A DNA stretch of 64,000 nt from Glandiceps talaboti (taxonomy: Eukaryota > Hemichordata > Enteropneusta > Spengelidae): positions 6,169,001 to 6,233,000 of the forward strand of contig NC_135558.1 in NCBI RefSeq assembly GCF_964340395.1, read 5' to 3'. Positions 1 to 12,473 of the stretch are shown here, one piece after another. Under the pieces are notes generated by a model. It was not told the origin of the DNA, ran no database searches, and saw only the letters and a program-made list of their open reading frames with translations. Position numbers and translations under genes: made by a program. How positions within the stretch are numbered: position 1 is the first letter of the stretch; each line of letters opens with the position of its first letter.

Positions 1-3000
1 GGGGGGATATCTAGGGTTTTGGGGGGTTAGTTTTGGTTTGGTTTGTCTGGTGAACTTACCCTACACCAACATGGTCTGTATGGCTGAGGGGGATAACGAT
101 GGATATCCAGAAAGAAAAGTATAAAAGATATAGTGTGAACAAAACACAGCACAGAATGAAATGATAGCCATGATTTGGTTAATGCGTGTGGCTAACTTTC
201 CACCCCAGTTTCCCTTGTCTGTGTTGTGTTGTTACCCTTCTGACAAACACAGAAAATTTATCATCAGTCACATCCTACGATACTGGGGAAAAATCTGTGA
301 TATTCTGATACAGACCTTCTAGGAAAAAATGTTTATTGATCAGTTACTGTGATCTATAACTTTGTTCAGATGATTACACCAGGGTTTGATATTATCACCA
401 TTTCTTTCAAATTCTCCAAAAAATTTCATCATTAGTGATCATAATGTTTTGGCTAAGACCAAAACTGTTCTCAGCTTGGTAGATGAAATGAACGTCAAGG
501 GCTATAATGTATAACCTGCTAGTGTGTTAAAACCTGTGTAATTCATTTTTGCTTATATTTCAGAAACTCGGAAAAAAATCAGGAGAGTCGGGATGTAACC
601 CAATGAATTAGTTAAAGACCACAGGTATACAATACAATAACACGGTACAAATTATGAGAACTTTTAACTCAATGATGGTAGTAAAACTTATTCTGGTACA
701 GAGAGTTTCTTGAGATAGTAACACCAAGACAAGTCTCTGGGTTAAACTTATCCAGATCAAATCAGCATCAACAAACAATAATATTATAGAGGTTCTTGAA
801 TATGTACACAGAGACTTGGCAAATAAGAATGTGGTATGTACTTTTAATTTTCAGTGACTAAGAAAATATATCATAATGAATATTATATTATATCTGGATA
901 CCTGGTGAGAGCTCTTTCTGATGCAAAGACATAATTCAAAGGTTATTTCATTACGTAAGAACGATAATCACCAAGATTCACAATGTTACACACTGTTCCC
1001 TTTGAAATGTCTCGCCTAAAACTAAAGGCTGGGTCTAGTACCACCCTGGTGTCAGTAGCCGGCCCTCACTGGAAAGAACAGTGAGGAATGGCTAGTGCCA
1101 CTCTGAAAACTAAAACCAAAACAATATGGCTTCCCCCTACCAAACATGCACAAATCAGCCTACCCAAAATGCCACCTGTGAGGGTGCACTACCACCTGAC
1201 TACCTAAAATTCTTTGATGCCTAGACTCGTTACAATTTGCTTGGAATAAAGCTGGTCAGTTTTTATCCTGTACATCACTAATGCTGCTATTTCGAAATGT
1301 TTTGTCGCGGGTGGCGTACTCACTTTAGGTAGGTCACAGCATCTTCTGTTTTGTGGTTGTAATCGATTGCCTTTGTGATAGTGCATGTAGTGGCATGTGA
1401 TCTAGCAAAAACACTTGCAAGTTTCTGTCTAAGAAAATACATAACTTATGATATGCAGAGACATATTAATTGTATTGAGTGTTTCAAAATTGAAATAATC
1501 TTGAGCAATGTTGTGATGACGGTCATATGATCAACACTCAGTCTTCTGAAAGTATTTTTGCTAGCTAGCATGCTGTGGCACACACTATCGCGGATGTGAT
1601 CAGTTCGATCAATAATAACTGCAAAATGGAAGTGACTGCAACCTACCTAGAGTGAACACACCGCCAGCAGCAAAACATTTTGAAATAGATTAAGACTTGC
1701 ATGCCTTGATTTTACTCTGGGGTGACGTGTACAGTACTGGGCAGAGATGTTATGGAGATTTTGCATACAAACACTTTGCATAGTTTCCAATGTTTATTCA
1801 AAAGTGGTTATGCAGTCATATGGTGGAGGAGTACTTACTGATAGTATTAAAACAATATGAAAAACATGATAATATAATAAATATTTTCCCCATCCATGTC
1901 CCCTTTAAGCACTTTGAAAGTAGCCATGTGTACACATACTATGGAATTTGTGTATGGTTAGTGATATTTACCGCCAAACGGTGATTGCATTTTTTCTGCC
2001 TGCTGTGCATGGTAAAAAATTAGAGAACTCAGAACACATGTCCCCATGTTGAACTCGCATGCAATATTACAACATGGGCAACAACACAACACAACACAAC
2101 AAAATCACATTATTACCCATTATGTTCCAATATGGACTTGTCCAATTGTACACAACAATGGAATGTTCTAACTTATAGGGAATCACAGGGGTGGAAAGTA
2201 CAGAAAGCCTATGAGAAGGCAGATAGAAGCTTACTTGTATAATTAAACTGTGGAGTTGCTGCAAAGATTGTTTTTAAGTCCAGTTTAGCAAGCCGGGTTG
2301 TGATAAAAAGACAGGAGATGAGAAATAACAAATATTGTATCAACATGTAGAATGAAACCAACAGTTGGCATAGTAACCATTTCTAGTCAAACAATCATGA
2401 AAAATCAGTTAATACTGACAAATGAAATAAGAATCAAAAGTGAAGTTCGATCGAAATCCAATTTCTTCTTCAGTCCTAAGAATTTCAATTGTTTGAATTA
2501 GAAGCTCCCCGTCCAAAAAACATGCAAATATTTACTGTCAGAATTTGGAGTTAGAAAAGATACTTGTTCGTGTAAAAGTAAGATAAAGGTAAGAAATAAC
2601 AAGAATTGTGTGTTGAAAATAAACTGATCAAACAAGTGCAATACTAACATGTGGTCAAAATCATTTTAACGCAGCAAGTATGTTTTCACGAAACTCACCG
2701 TTAAATGCACACGACATTTTAACATTTAACAATCATTCTGTGTGAGTCCTTCCCTTAATGTGATCAATTATGGGCTGGTGCCAACATTCTACACACTTTG
2801 GACGTTTATGTAGTATTGAAAAGTAAAACCACAGCTTTTTATTTATTAGTGAAGACATACAATGATTTACTAGACATTCCTTATAAGACTGCATTCACTT
2901 AAAGGGACATCATTCATAAAATCCACACATTCACTTACAAGTGATTGCAAATTCTACATCAACTTAGGGGTTATGTACAAATTCTACATCAACTTAAGGG

Positions 3001-3080
3001 GTTATAAAATCATAATCCACTATGGGTGTGTATTTGTAATTATTCACACAAAGGGTGCTTCTTTGCATTCCTTCACCTAC
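1..3080. other. Intronic sequence of the F-BAR gene, no exon recognised
   Basis: By gene orientation this lies downstream of exon 8 and should be intron. I saw no HR1- or SH3-like reading on the minus strand. It contains a short (ACAAC)n tract near 2080-2101 and a roughly 30-bp direct duplication at 2943-3004 (AAATTCTACATCAACTTA twice). Confidence 0.6.
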
Positions 3081-3293
3081 TTTATGAAACAATTGTATTA
3101 TTCCTCTCCTTTCCTTCTTCCGTTTCGCTTTTGTAGTTCCTCCTGGTGTCAGAGTACCGCTTTTGGATGGCATGCCAGTATTACCACCACTGCCTGTTGA
3201 CACGTTATCGTCTTCTTTACTTAGATCTATAAATACGATGTCGTCTGGCGGATCCAGACCTGTTTTATACCTGTCTATGACAGATTGTGAATC
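3081..3293 (-). CDS. FNBP1: F-BAR gene, exon 8 (3' end uncertain)
   Basis: Acceptor CTTACAG. Encodes DSQSVIDRYKTGLDPPDDI, an acidic Ser/Thr-rich linker, then KRKKERRGIIQLFHK. The donor AAA|GTAGGT at 3081 in phase 0 sits where the vertebrate genes splice after KKNK. A second donor, GTGAAG, lies 4 nt further on. If neither is used, the reading runs to a stop near 2994 and gives a truncated isoform. Confidence 0.82.
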
Positions 3294-6200
3294 CTGTAAG
3301 AAGAAAGACACCTTAAACATGTGGACATTGAACTCACAGCTGTACATCACATGTCAGCCAAGTTGTATGCATTCAAATAGAAAATTCAGGACTTATTTTC
3401 TGGTTGTTCCATCTTGTCATGACAACATGCTATACCTTGTGAACACTACAGTGCTCAGAAAATGTGAAAATATAAAATGACTACAACTCTCCCCGATTTC
3501 CATAATGCTGCTGCTATTCGATATATAAGTGAACACAATATTGTGTCAATGAAAAGATGGGGGGGGGGGGGGGGGAAGGGGGGGAGACTCAAATTAAAGA
3601 GGTACTTAGCAGTGTGCTCTTTAATGATAGCCACATTTTGTTGTTGTGAGCCAAAGTGAGAAAAATTGAGATTTCTTTTGAGTCACCACATGGTAAAAGA
3701 TAGGAGAACACCAAATTGTGGTGTATCACTAGAAATTATGTGTGTCAGTGGCGCGTCAATTTGGCTTCTGAGAGGGCACACTGGTATTGAGTAGTAAAAT
3801 AGTAAGAAACTGTAAAAGATGGGACTCTTTTAAAACCTGTATGTTTAATATCTGATGATAAAAAAACTCACTGCTGCATGGTCAACTGCATTGCCAGCTA
3901 CAGTAATACAATCTAAACATTTGGTAACAATTGGTAGTACGTTCCGATGGTCATCTGCAAATTTTTTGTAAAGTTCAGCTAAGGTATCTATCCTGTGTTC
4001 ATCAAGATCTTGAAGTTGCTGTCCAAATGAAAAAATCACAACAAATGTCAGTGATACAATAAAGATAAACTGTCATGCTGAACTGTACGATTTACATGTG
4101 TTAAAGGCCAATTATTCAATCCCATATTCTTATATCAGTGCTATTTAAAGTTAAATCCTGAACAAAAGAATGATCCTATGTAATCCTTATGATTCCACTG
4201 ATAAGATAACACTACTGTGAGAACCTGGGATTGAAACATTGGTCTTTAAAGTAACCAAGTCTGCATCAGTTTCTTGATGTTTATATTAGCGTATAGAATA
4301 TATTAATTCTAGTTTGCCCAACTTGTAGTTTTTCTGTGTACAAACAAATACTCCCCTGACTGAGAGAGATTACTACAAAATAAAACGAACCATGGACAAA
4401 AAATGTGATTGAGCACACATATACAAAAGGTTAAATAACTGATCCTATCAGTTAAGGATCAAAATTATGTAGTAATCTTTACTTTGCATGACTTTCTTAT
4501 TTGAATAAATGGAATCTATGTGGCTATGTAGTTCCTGTCAATGCAAAAGAAATTTCATGTTTTACATGACGAATAAAGTAATTATTATTATGTTGTGAAT
4601 ATTTCTTATCATATGTTCAAATTCCTGGTGAGAGTCCTACTATTCATTGTACAAAATTTAACATCTTTTACAAGTTGGAAAGTAATATATATTTTAATAT
4701 GAATCAAAAGTAAACGTCTAAAACACTCCTAAACAGACAAATAGTACACCTTTAACATGATGCAGGTTTTCCCCGGGTACTCCGGTTTCCTCCTGCATTA
4801 ACACTGAACCCATGAGGGATGGCCCTCACTGGACTTCTTGGGAGACAAGTGTTTATATGCTTAAAGAACTATCCAGTATAAATAAAGATTATTATACATA
4901 CCTTAAATACTTGTGGCAAAGCATTGGAATAATAATTCCTTTGGTGAGTATTTGTATTTTCTAGTTGTAGGAGATATTCATTTTTACAGTCTTCACACAC
5001 CTGCATTTTAGAGTTCATTTGTCCCCTTGCCTAAATGCAAAAAAAAATAAAAAATAAACAGTATATTTTTTATACATCATGCATATAGTAATATTCTAAG
5101 TAATTTAGATCATACAGTAGTGTATGTCCAGAAAACTTTCCTACATATTGGCTGGTGAGTCACCAAATACTTAAGTACTCTTATAAAGACAAAACATATT
5201 AATCAGTTTGGTAAACCCAAAGACTATATTCAGTCTTGAAATGTGATATAACTACTAGATTAACTTATTAAAGGAAATACCACTCGATGAAATAAAGGCA
5301 TTTTCCTAAACTTTGGATAGTCATTTCACGGTTTTTACCTCACATACATTATACACAATTTCAAAGCAACATCAAGTTGAAGTTGTCCCTCATTTTGGGA
5401 TCTTTGCTTTGTTTTTTGTGGTGTTTTTTTTAGTTGCATCGGATGTTTGATACTGATATAACTTACGAACTAAAGCAGATCAAAAGACTTCAAAATCATG
5501 GATCAAAGGTTTTTAATGAATTCATATCAGCTGTGTGATGTCATTTCAGAACTAACAAAGGTCAAAAGACTTAAAAAACTTACATCAAAAGTCTTCAAAT
5601 CAAATCACAGAAGTGCTTTCTAAGTTGAATCACATGGGTGAAATAACTTATAAACTAACTGTCTTGATCTGTGAACACCTATTTAGAATCTTGCATGAGA
5701 TAACATTTTACCTTTTCAACCTGTGCCCTGGGAAGGTTCATATCAGCTTCAGCTTCTGAATATTTTAATTTGGCATTCTCTGACGCTTTGTGTGCTGCCT
5801 CGTATGACTTTCTAGCCTGAAAAATTATGAAACATACATGTACTTCAATATTTCATTTGTAGAGCTATTTTATACAATTATTCATAGTTTTTATGAAATA
5901 TAGCTGATTTTCAGGCACATTCAAATAGAAAAAAAGAAATTTCAATGATAAATATATGCCAAATATGTTCAAACAAAGGTACTGGGCCTATGACCAAGTG
6001 AGGGTGCTAACACAGGTGGGTATGGTAGCACTCACCTTTGTTTCTGGTTTGAATAGAAGCAACCTGTGTATGGTTGAAAAATGGCTGCTGATATACTGAT
6101 GAATACTTTCACTCTTTCAGTTTTATCTTTAGTGTGACAATTTTCAGTGAACAAAATACAATTAAAATACCAACCTATAATTATAATATCATTCTTCCTA

Positions 6201-9200
6201 CTTGCATTATATAACACCAAAGGTTTAACACTACCCAGTCATACAAGGTTACCTATGTTAATATTTACCTGTTCTTGAGCCTTCAAAGACGCTGCTAAAG
6301 CTACATGCACCTTTGTACCTTCTTGAAGGAATTTCTTCCTTTCTGATTTGAGTTCTTTGACGAGATCTTCCGATGCTCTGACTACATCTGTGGTAAGACT
6401 TTCTGAGATGACTTCATGCTGACCTGCGAGGTCACCGACCTCTTTCACCAAATTGGCAAACTGCTTGGACCACGTGTATGTGTATCTGTTGGGACTAACA
6501 TAGGATTAATCTCATATCCACAGAAAACTTTCCCCAAAAGCTCTACCAGACAACTCTTTCTCACCAACATTTTAAATCTTATTTTAATCATACACTCTGC
6601 CTGAAAAAAACATTTCCACAAAACACAAAAGTCTGTTTTATATGGTTTTTGAATTTGGTTACAAGTTTAGAATGTTCATGCCAAGTCCTAGTCTGTAAGG
6701 TATGCCGTGACAGGGCATCCTCAAACATCGGCCAACCCTAACTGTGTGAGAGGAGGCCGGTGAGGGCGAAACGTCACGACGTATCTTACAGTCTAGCCAA
6801 GTCCAGGTGTTAATTTGAACCTCAAAGCACTGAAAGGCTGAATCCACAGTGAGGAAATGTCAAGAAAATTTTATTTTGTATTTATCTGAATAATTACATG
6901 TTATACTTCTATTACTTCTAATCATCAAAATTAACCATGACAGCTGTGACATATAACAATTATGTAAACCAAATGAATGTCATTTTGGGTACACTCAACA
7001 TTGCTGTAGACATCATGATCATGGTAAAATGCACAAGCATAGCCCCGACAATGCTATATGGAGATGTTACACTCATTTCAATACACGTACTTATCAACAC
7101 AACTACACTGAAATGTATAAACCTAGCAATTCTATGTGAAGATGTTACACTCATTTCAATACACATACTTATCAACACAAATACATTGAAATGTACAAAC
7201 CTAGCAATTCTATATGGAGATGTTACACTCATTTCAATACGTGTACTTATCAACACAACAACATTGAAATGTGTAGCCCTGACAATGCTAGATGGAGAAG
7301 TTACTCATTTCAATGCACATACTTATCAACACAACTACACTGAAATGTATAAACCTACCAATTCTATAGAGAGATATTACTTTTATTTCAACATAGCTCT
7401 GGATGTATGGTTCGACTTGTCTTCCCTTTCCGTCAACACACATAAATGATAGCATATAAATTTCATGTACAAATATACCCATATGTAACGTATACAATCC
7501 ATGGCTGCAATGGGTCTGAATTATTTTAATGAATATAATATCAAAACTTACCCATTTTCATTTTCTTTTTTCTTTGGCGTGTAAGATTTTGCCAGTTTCC
7601 TATGACAAAAAAAATTAAAATAAAACAGATTTTAGTTACTAGAATTAAACATTAATTTGTTTATACATGTATTGACATGTTTATAGGGTTGACATGTGCC
7701 TGCCAATGTTGTTATTTATAGTTTGGGTGGGTTTCCCAAAGTAGAGAAGGGACAGGTAAGATATGGTGGCAGTGTAATAAGTATAATTGCTATACAATTA
7801 CATAGTAGATATGACCTTATTGTACTAACATGACATAATGTCATCGGTTTGACACATTGGCCAGGGTAGCATACATGAAGCTGGTAGTGCACCTGTCTAT
7901 AGTATAGATGAGATGTGAAAGTCCTGGGTTTGAATCCCGATCTAGTTCCACTTTTCTCTTCCCGGTTTACTACAACCAACATGACATTCTTAAAGTATGT
8001 CATTTGAAATGTGTTTCTTTACATTTGCTATATACTGAAAACTCAAACTATCAAACATATCAGTAGCACTAAATTGCCACCATTACTACATATCAATACA
8101 CACGGATTATCAACAGCTCATTTTACAGCTATAAACCTGTTGATATAACAGATGTTAACATTTTGCTGGAATATTTGTGAATAAAGATGAGGTCTATTTT
8201 GGGACTAAAAAGATAGACATGTATGTAACATAATGTACTAGCTAGAGTACTAAAGTCTAGCTAGAGTACTAGAGTCTGGTCTCACACAACTTCGCCAAAT
8301 CGATAGGAAGAGCATAGTTGGATCGATTCAAGTTCATGCAAGATCACATGGGAATTTATTGGGAATCATGTAAAAATACATTTCTTGTCATATGCTAAGC
8401 AGATTCTTCTGTATGCATCCAATGTACAGAACAGTAAGGAAGATTATGTTATTATATCAGTAAATACATACATTCATAAGTCTAGGAAGGTGAGTATTAT
8501 TTAAACATTAATAATAATATAGGCTATAGTATTATATTTCATTTTTTGGGAGTCATTTTTAAATCGCTGACATTCTATATCACATACTTCATAAAGCTTG
8601 ATGATTCATCACCACACAAGGCTTTATTTAAATCTAGAGGGAATTGTAAACCTGTAATTGCAGCCTTTCTATAGAATGACGTCATCTGTCATCAGGTTTC
8701 AAATAAGTAGAAAAACAGAGGAAGTCTTAATTCACATCTACATATGTAAAATGATACCATTTGGCTCTTCAATATTTTATAAATGTAACCAAGGCTGAAA
8801 TTAGTACACCAAATAATGCACCAGACATGCAAGATTCGTCATGAAAGATGGGGTTATTTTTCAGTCCAGTGACTACTTCCCAGCTGTTTCCTCTTTAGTT
8901 TTATGAATAATTCAATCTTGTCACAAAGCTGTATATTTTAGTACAATTGAAAAAGTTCTCTAAACATGTCAACTTTTAAACTCACTTCAGTGACATGTGA
9001 AACCCTTCATTGTAATGTTCACAAAGAAAGAGGAAGTTACACTTTAATTCACATACAGATTAGGTGCCTCACAACTAAACTCTTCATGTTTTTATTCAAA
9101 ACTTCATTTTTTCACTTTTCATACAAAATGGCCTATGCCTATCCTAATCCCAGAAGTCTGGTATTTCAACTGATAGCATATTAATTTTATGTGACCTGGT

Positions 9201-12200
9201 CAAAGGTCACATCAAATGACCATGGTTTAATCCCAAATATGGTCGTCTTGGAGGTCTTGACAAAGATAAGGACAGCTTAGATAACAGCTACATCTTCTTA
9301 AAGAGAATTCCACAACCTACTTTTTAAGATCACAGAAACACACCAACATTTGTTTTTTCAACCTCCCATTATCATTTTGTATTCTTTACTTAGTACAGAA
9401 TGAAAACAATACCATACAGGGTGATGGTTTCTATTCATTCACAACACAAAGTTCTAATATTTCTTTAGCTGAACTTCCCCTTTTTTCATCAATCCATACA
9501 AAGTTTTTCCACTATTTACCACAAGCATCACAGTTTAAGGTAATGTTATAATATTTTACTTTGGCTAAAATTGTTTACACTGCCTTCCAGTTCATTTTGA
9601 ACTTATAATTAAAAGGATAAAAATATCAGAGGACGAACTTCTCAAGCTAATGACACATTGCAGTTATGTGGAAACTGTGTTACAATTGTAATGCTATCAT
9701 TTCTATACACCAGTTAGCTTAACAAAAAGAAATCATCCGTTCATTTCTGATAATGTTGAAACATTCCTTGTATTGTGTTAATAGTCTTGTTACTATGCAT
9801 CATGTATTCATTCTCTCTCTCTTCGTTCAGTTACTGTAAATTCAACTTCCAGTTTGAAAGTAAGTTATGTGAGGACACAATAATGTCAACAGGTTTATAT
9901 CAACCTCCAATCACATAAACTAATGTTGTTGACGGTGCAAGTACTGTGTTTTATAGTGGGGACAACACTGCACAGCAGTAACCTACCAACCATGGCAGCC
10001 TAGCTCAGTCGTATTTAAAGAACGGTGCAAGTATTGTGCTTTATCTACAGTAGGGAGAACACTGCATGGAAGTGAGAGTCTAAATTCACAACACGTTGAG
10101 ATAGATATCCCATAATACTCACCTTAGCGCTGCAGCATATTCATTTTCTATCCGACAACGGTCTTTCACAAAAAGGTGATATTTTTCAACAAATTCGATT
10201 CCATACTTAGTGTGTTTTTCAATGACCTCATACTGGTCCTGTAGAAAACAAGAGAACAGAAAATGAAAATGTAAATCACCTACAAGATATCAAATATATG
10301 TATGATAATAACATTTATCAGTATCATATCATTAACTATTTATATCATAATAAATAAAGAACTTTAGAAATGAAGATTTTAATGCAAATAAATAAACACA
10401 TAAATATATAAAAACATAGCCATCTTTTGATATATTAGTTCATCTTCTGTTCATGACATCAAAATTCCTACAACAATATTTTATTTCATCAGACATTAAT
10501 AATGTCTATTATTACATATGTACCATTGTGTACGTTGGTGTACAGTCAAAAATAAAACCGGTATTTTCACTGGTGGCTATGCAAATGAGATAAAATGAGA
10601 TAAAATAGATCCAAAAGTAAAACCAATTCCTGATGAAAATAAGCAAATAAATGCATTTTTTTAAATGCACATATGTGTCTTTCCTGTTGTTACACACTTT
10701 TTGAACAATTTTTTGTTGGTTCATAATGTATTTCACTATTTTTCTCGACCATCGCAAGTTCTGGGGTATCAAATAACTATGCAAATTAGTGTCTTACCTA
10801 TCAAATAACTATGCAAATTAGTTAGGTATTTTCACTGTTCATTATGCAAATGAGTAAACAACCTTTCGAACTACTTTATGTTTGTAAATATTGCCGGCGA
10901 CCACTACTTTACAAATGGAAGATATTTCGGTGGATTCTGAACATAACGATTTGTTTAATTTGAATTATTTTGAACTTTCTGAGAGTGAATTTTATTATGA
11001 TCAACAACAAAATAAAGCTGACCCGAGGCACGCGCCCAGCGACTACGGCCACCGATGCTTCGTACACATCAACAACGCCCAACAAATGCAGCCGATGGGA
11101 GATCGTGCAACACAATCCTCAGGACCATCAACCAGCCAGAACGCAGTCAATCAATTCCCACAGTTATGCGGAATGTTTTGAAAATACCCGTATTAGCGGT
11201 GGATCTTTCAATTTCACATTTCATGTCGCCGGAAACACCTCTGTCAAAGTTCTTGTCAGTGTGTTTACATTATAAAACGCTGCAGACAATCCGTAATCTT
11301 TTCCGATTCTGATGAAGACTAACTTTTATAATATTGTACATTTTGAAAGATTTTACTGAAGTACTATTATATAGGACACTAAGAATACCACGCTGTTGAA
11401 TTGTATCTGTTTCTACTACTAAAATAATCGTGTATGCATTTCTTCTGATCGGTTTTGTGAATGAATCACAGCGGAGCTAGCTAGCGAGAGCAGGTCAACA
11501 CATAATTTGCATATCAATACTTATTGTTGTTGACAACCAATCATCGCTCATAATTCACGTCTGTGACCTCTGCCTGACCTGAATGACATGAGCTGGTGAC
11601 CTGATACATATTCATGCGAATATGTTGTTCGCCCTTCCCCACCTGCATTTTATTGCGTTTTTGGTGTACATATGTAATAATAACAGAACCCCATGGCCTC
11701 GCAATGGACGGCAGGGCATACAGAAGTTATTTTCACTCGTGATTCGGTTTATTCTGCTGTATTTTCACTCGCTATCGCTCGTGAAAATACGCGGCAGAAT
11801 AAACCGAATCACTCGTGAAAATAACTTCTGTACGCCCTACCGTCCATTGCGAGGCCATGGAGTTCTGTCATATTATGTCACACAGTAATGATGGAAATGT
11901 CAATGGAGTCTCTATGTCCTTGTCTACAGATGGTAATGTCTATGCCAGTACGAGCCAATGCCAGTACGAGCCATTCCCTTGGTATTTATTGTTTTCAATC
12001 ACACACTATGCACATTTTACTAGATTTTCATCTCCTTGGAGATTCATGGACACTCAAATCTTTACTGATATTCCCAATAAAATACAATATTTAAATAATT
12101 ACAAAAATATCCACATTTTACTCGATTTTCACCTCCCCGAATCTTTGGTCCTCACACCTTTATTGAAAATCCCATAAAATTATGCTATTAAAATCAAAAC

Positions 12201-12424
12201 TATGCAACTTGACATAATTTTTCCCCTCCTTCATTCTTTGATTGTCTTCTCTTTACTATATAAAGGCTCCAAACAAAAGGTATTTTACTATGGTATCAAT
12301 CAATGAAACCATGCATGATTTATGTGTACATGTACAACATTTTCCCTATGGATTCTCCTACAGTAGTGCCAGCAACACAGTAACACTGGCATACATACAT
12401 ACATACATACATACATACATACAT

Positions 12425-12473
<49 letters not shown>

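Noticed and set aside
1-50. G-rich start of the window as possible telomeric repeat
   Set aside because: GGGGGGATATCTAGGGTTTT is irregular and not a (TTAGGG)n array.
54-83. Possible 24-nt microexon of the F-BAR gene (minus strand, between CCCCCTCAG and GGTAAGT)
   Set aside because: The splice signals look good and phase 0 fits, but the eight residues match nothing in the family and the exon is too short to trust.
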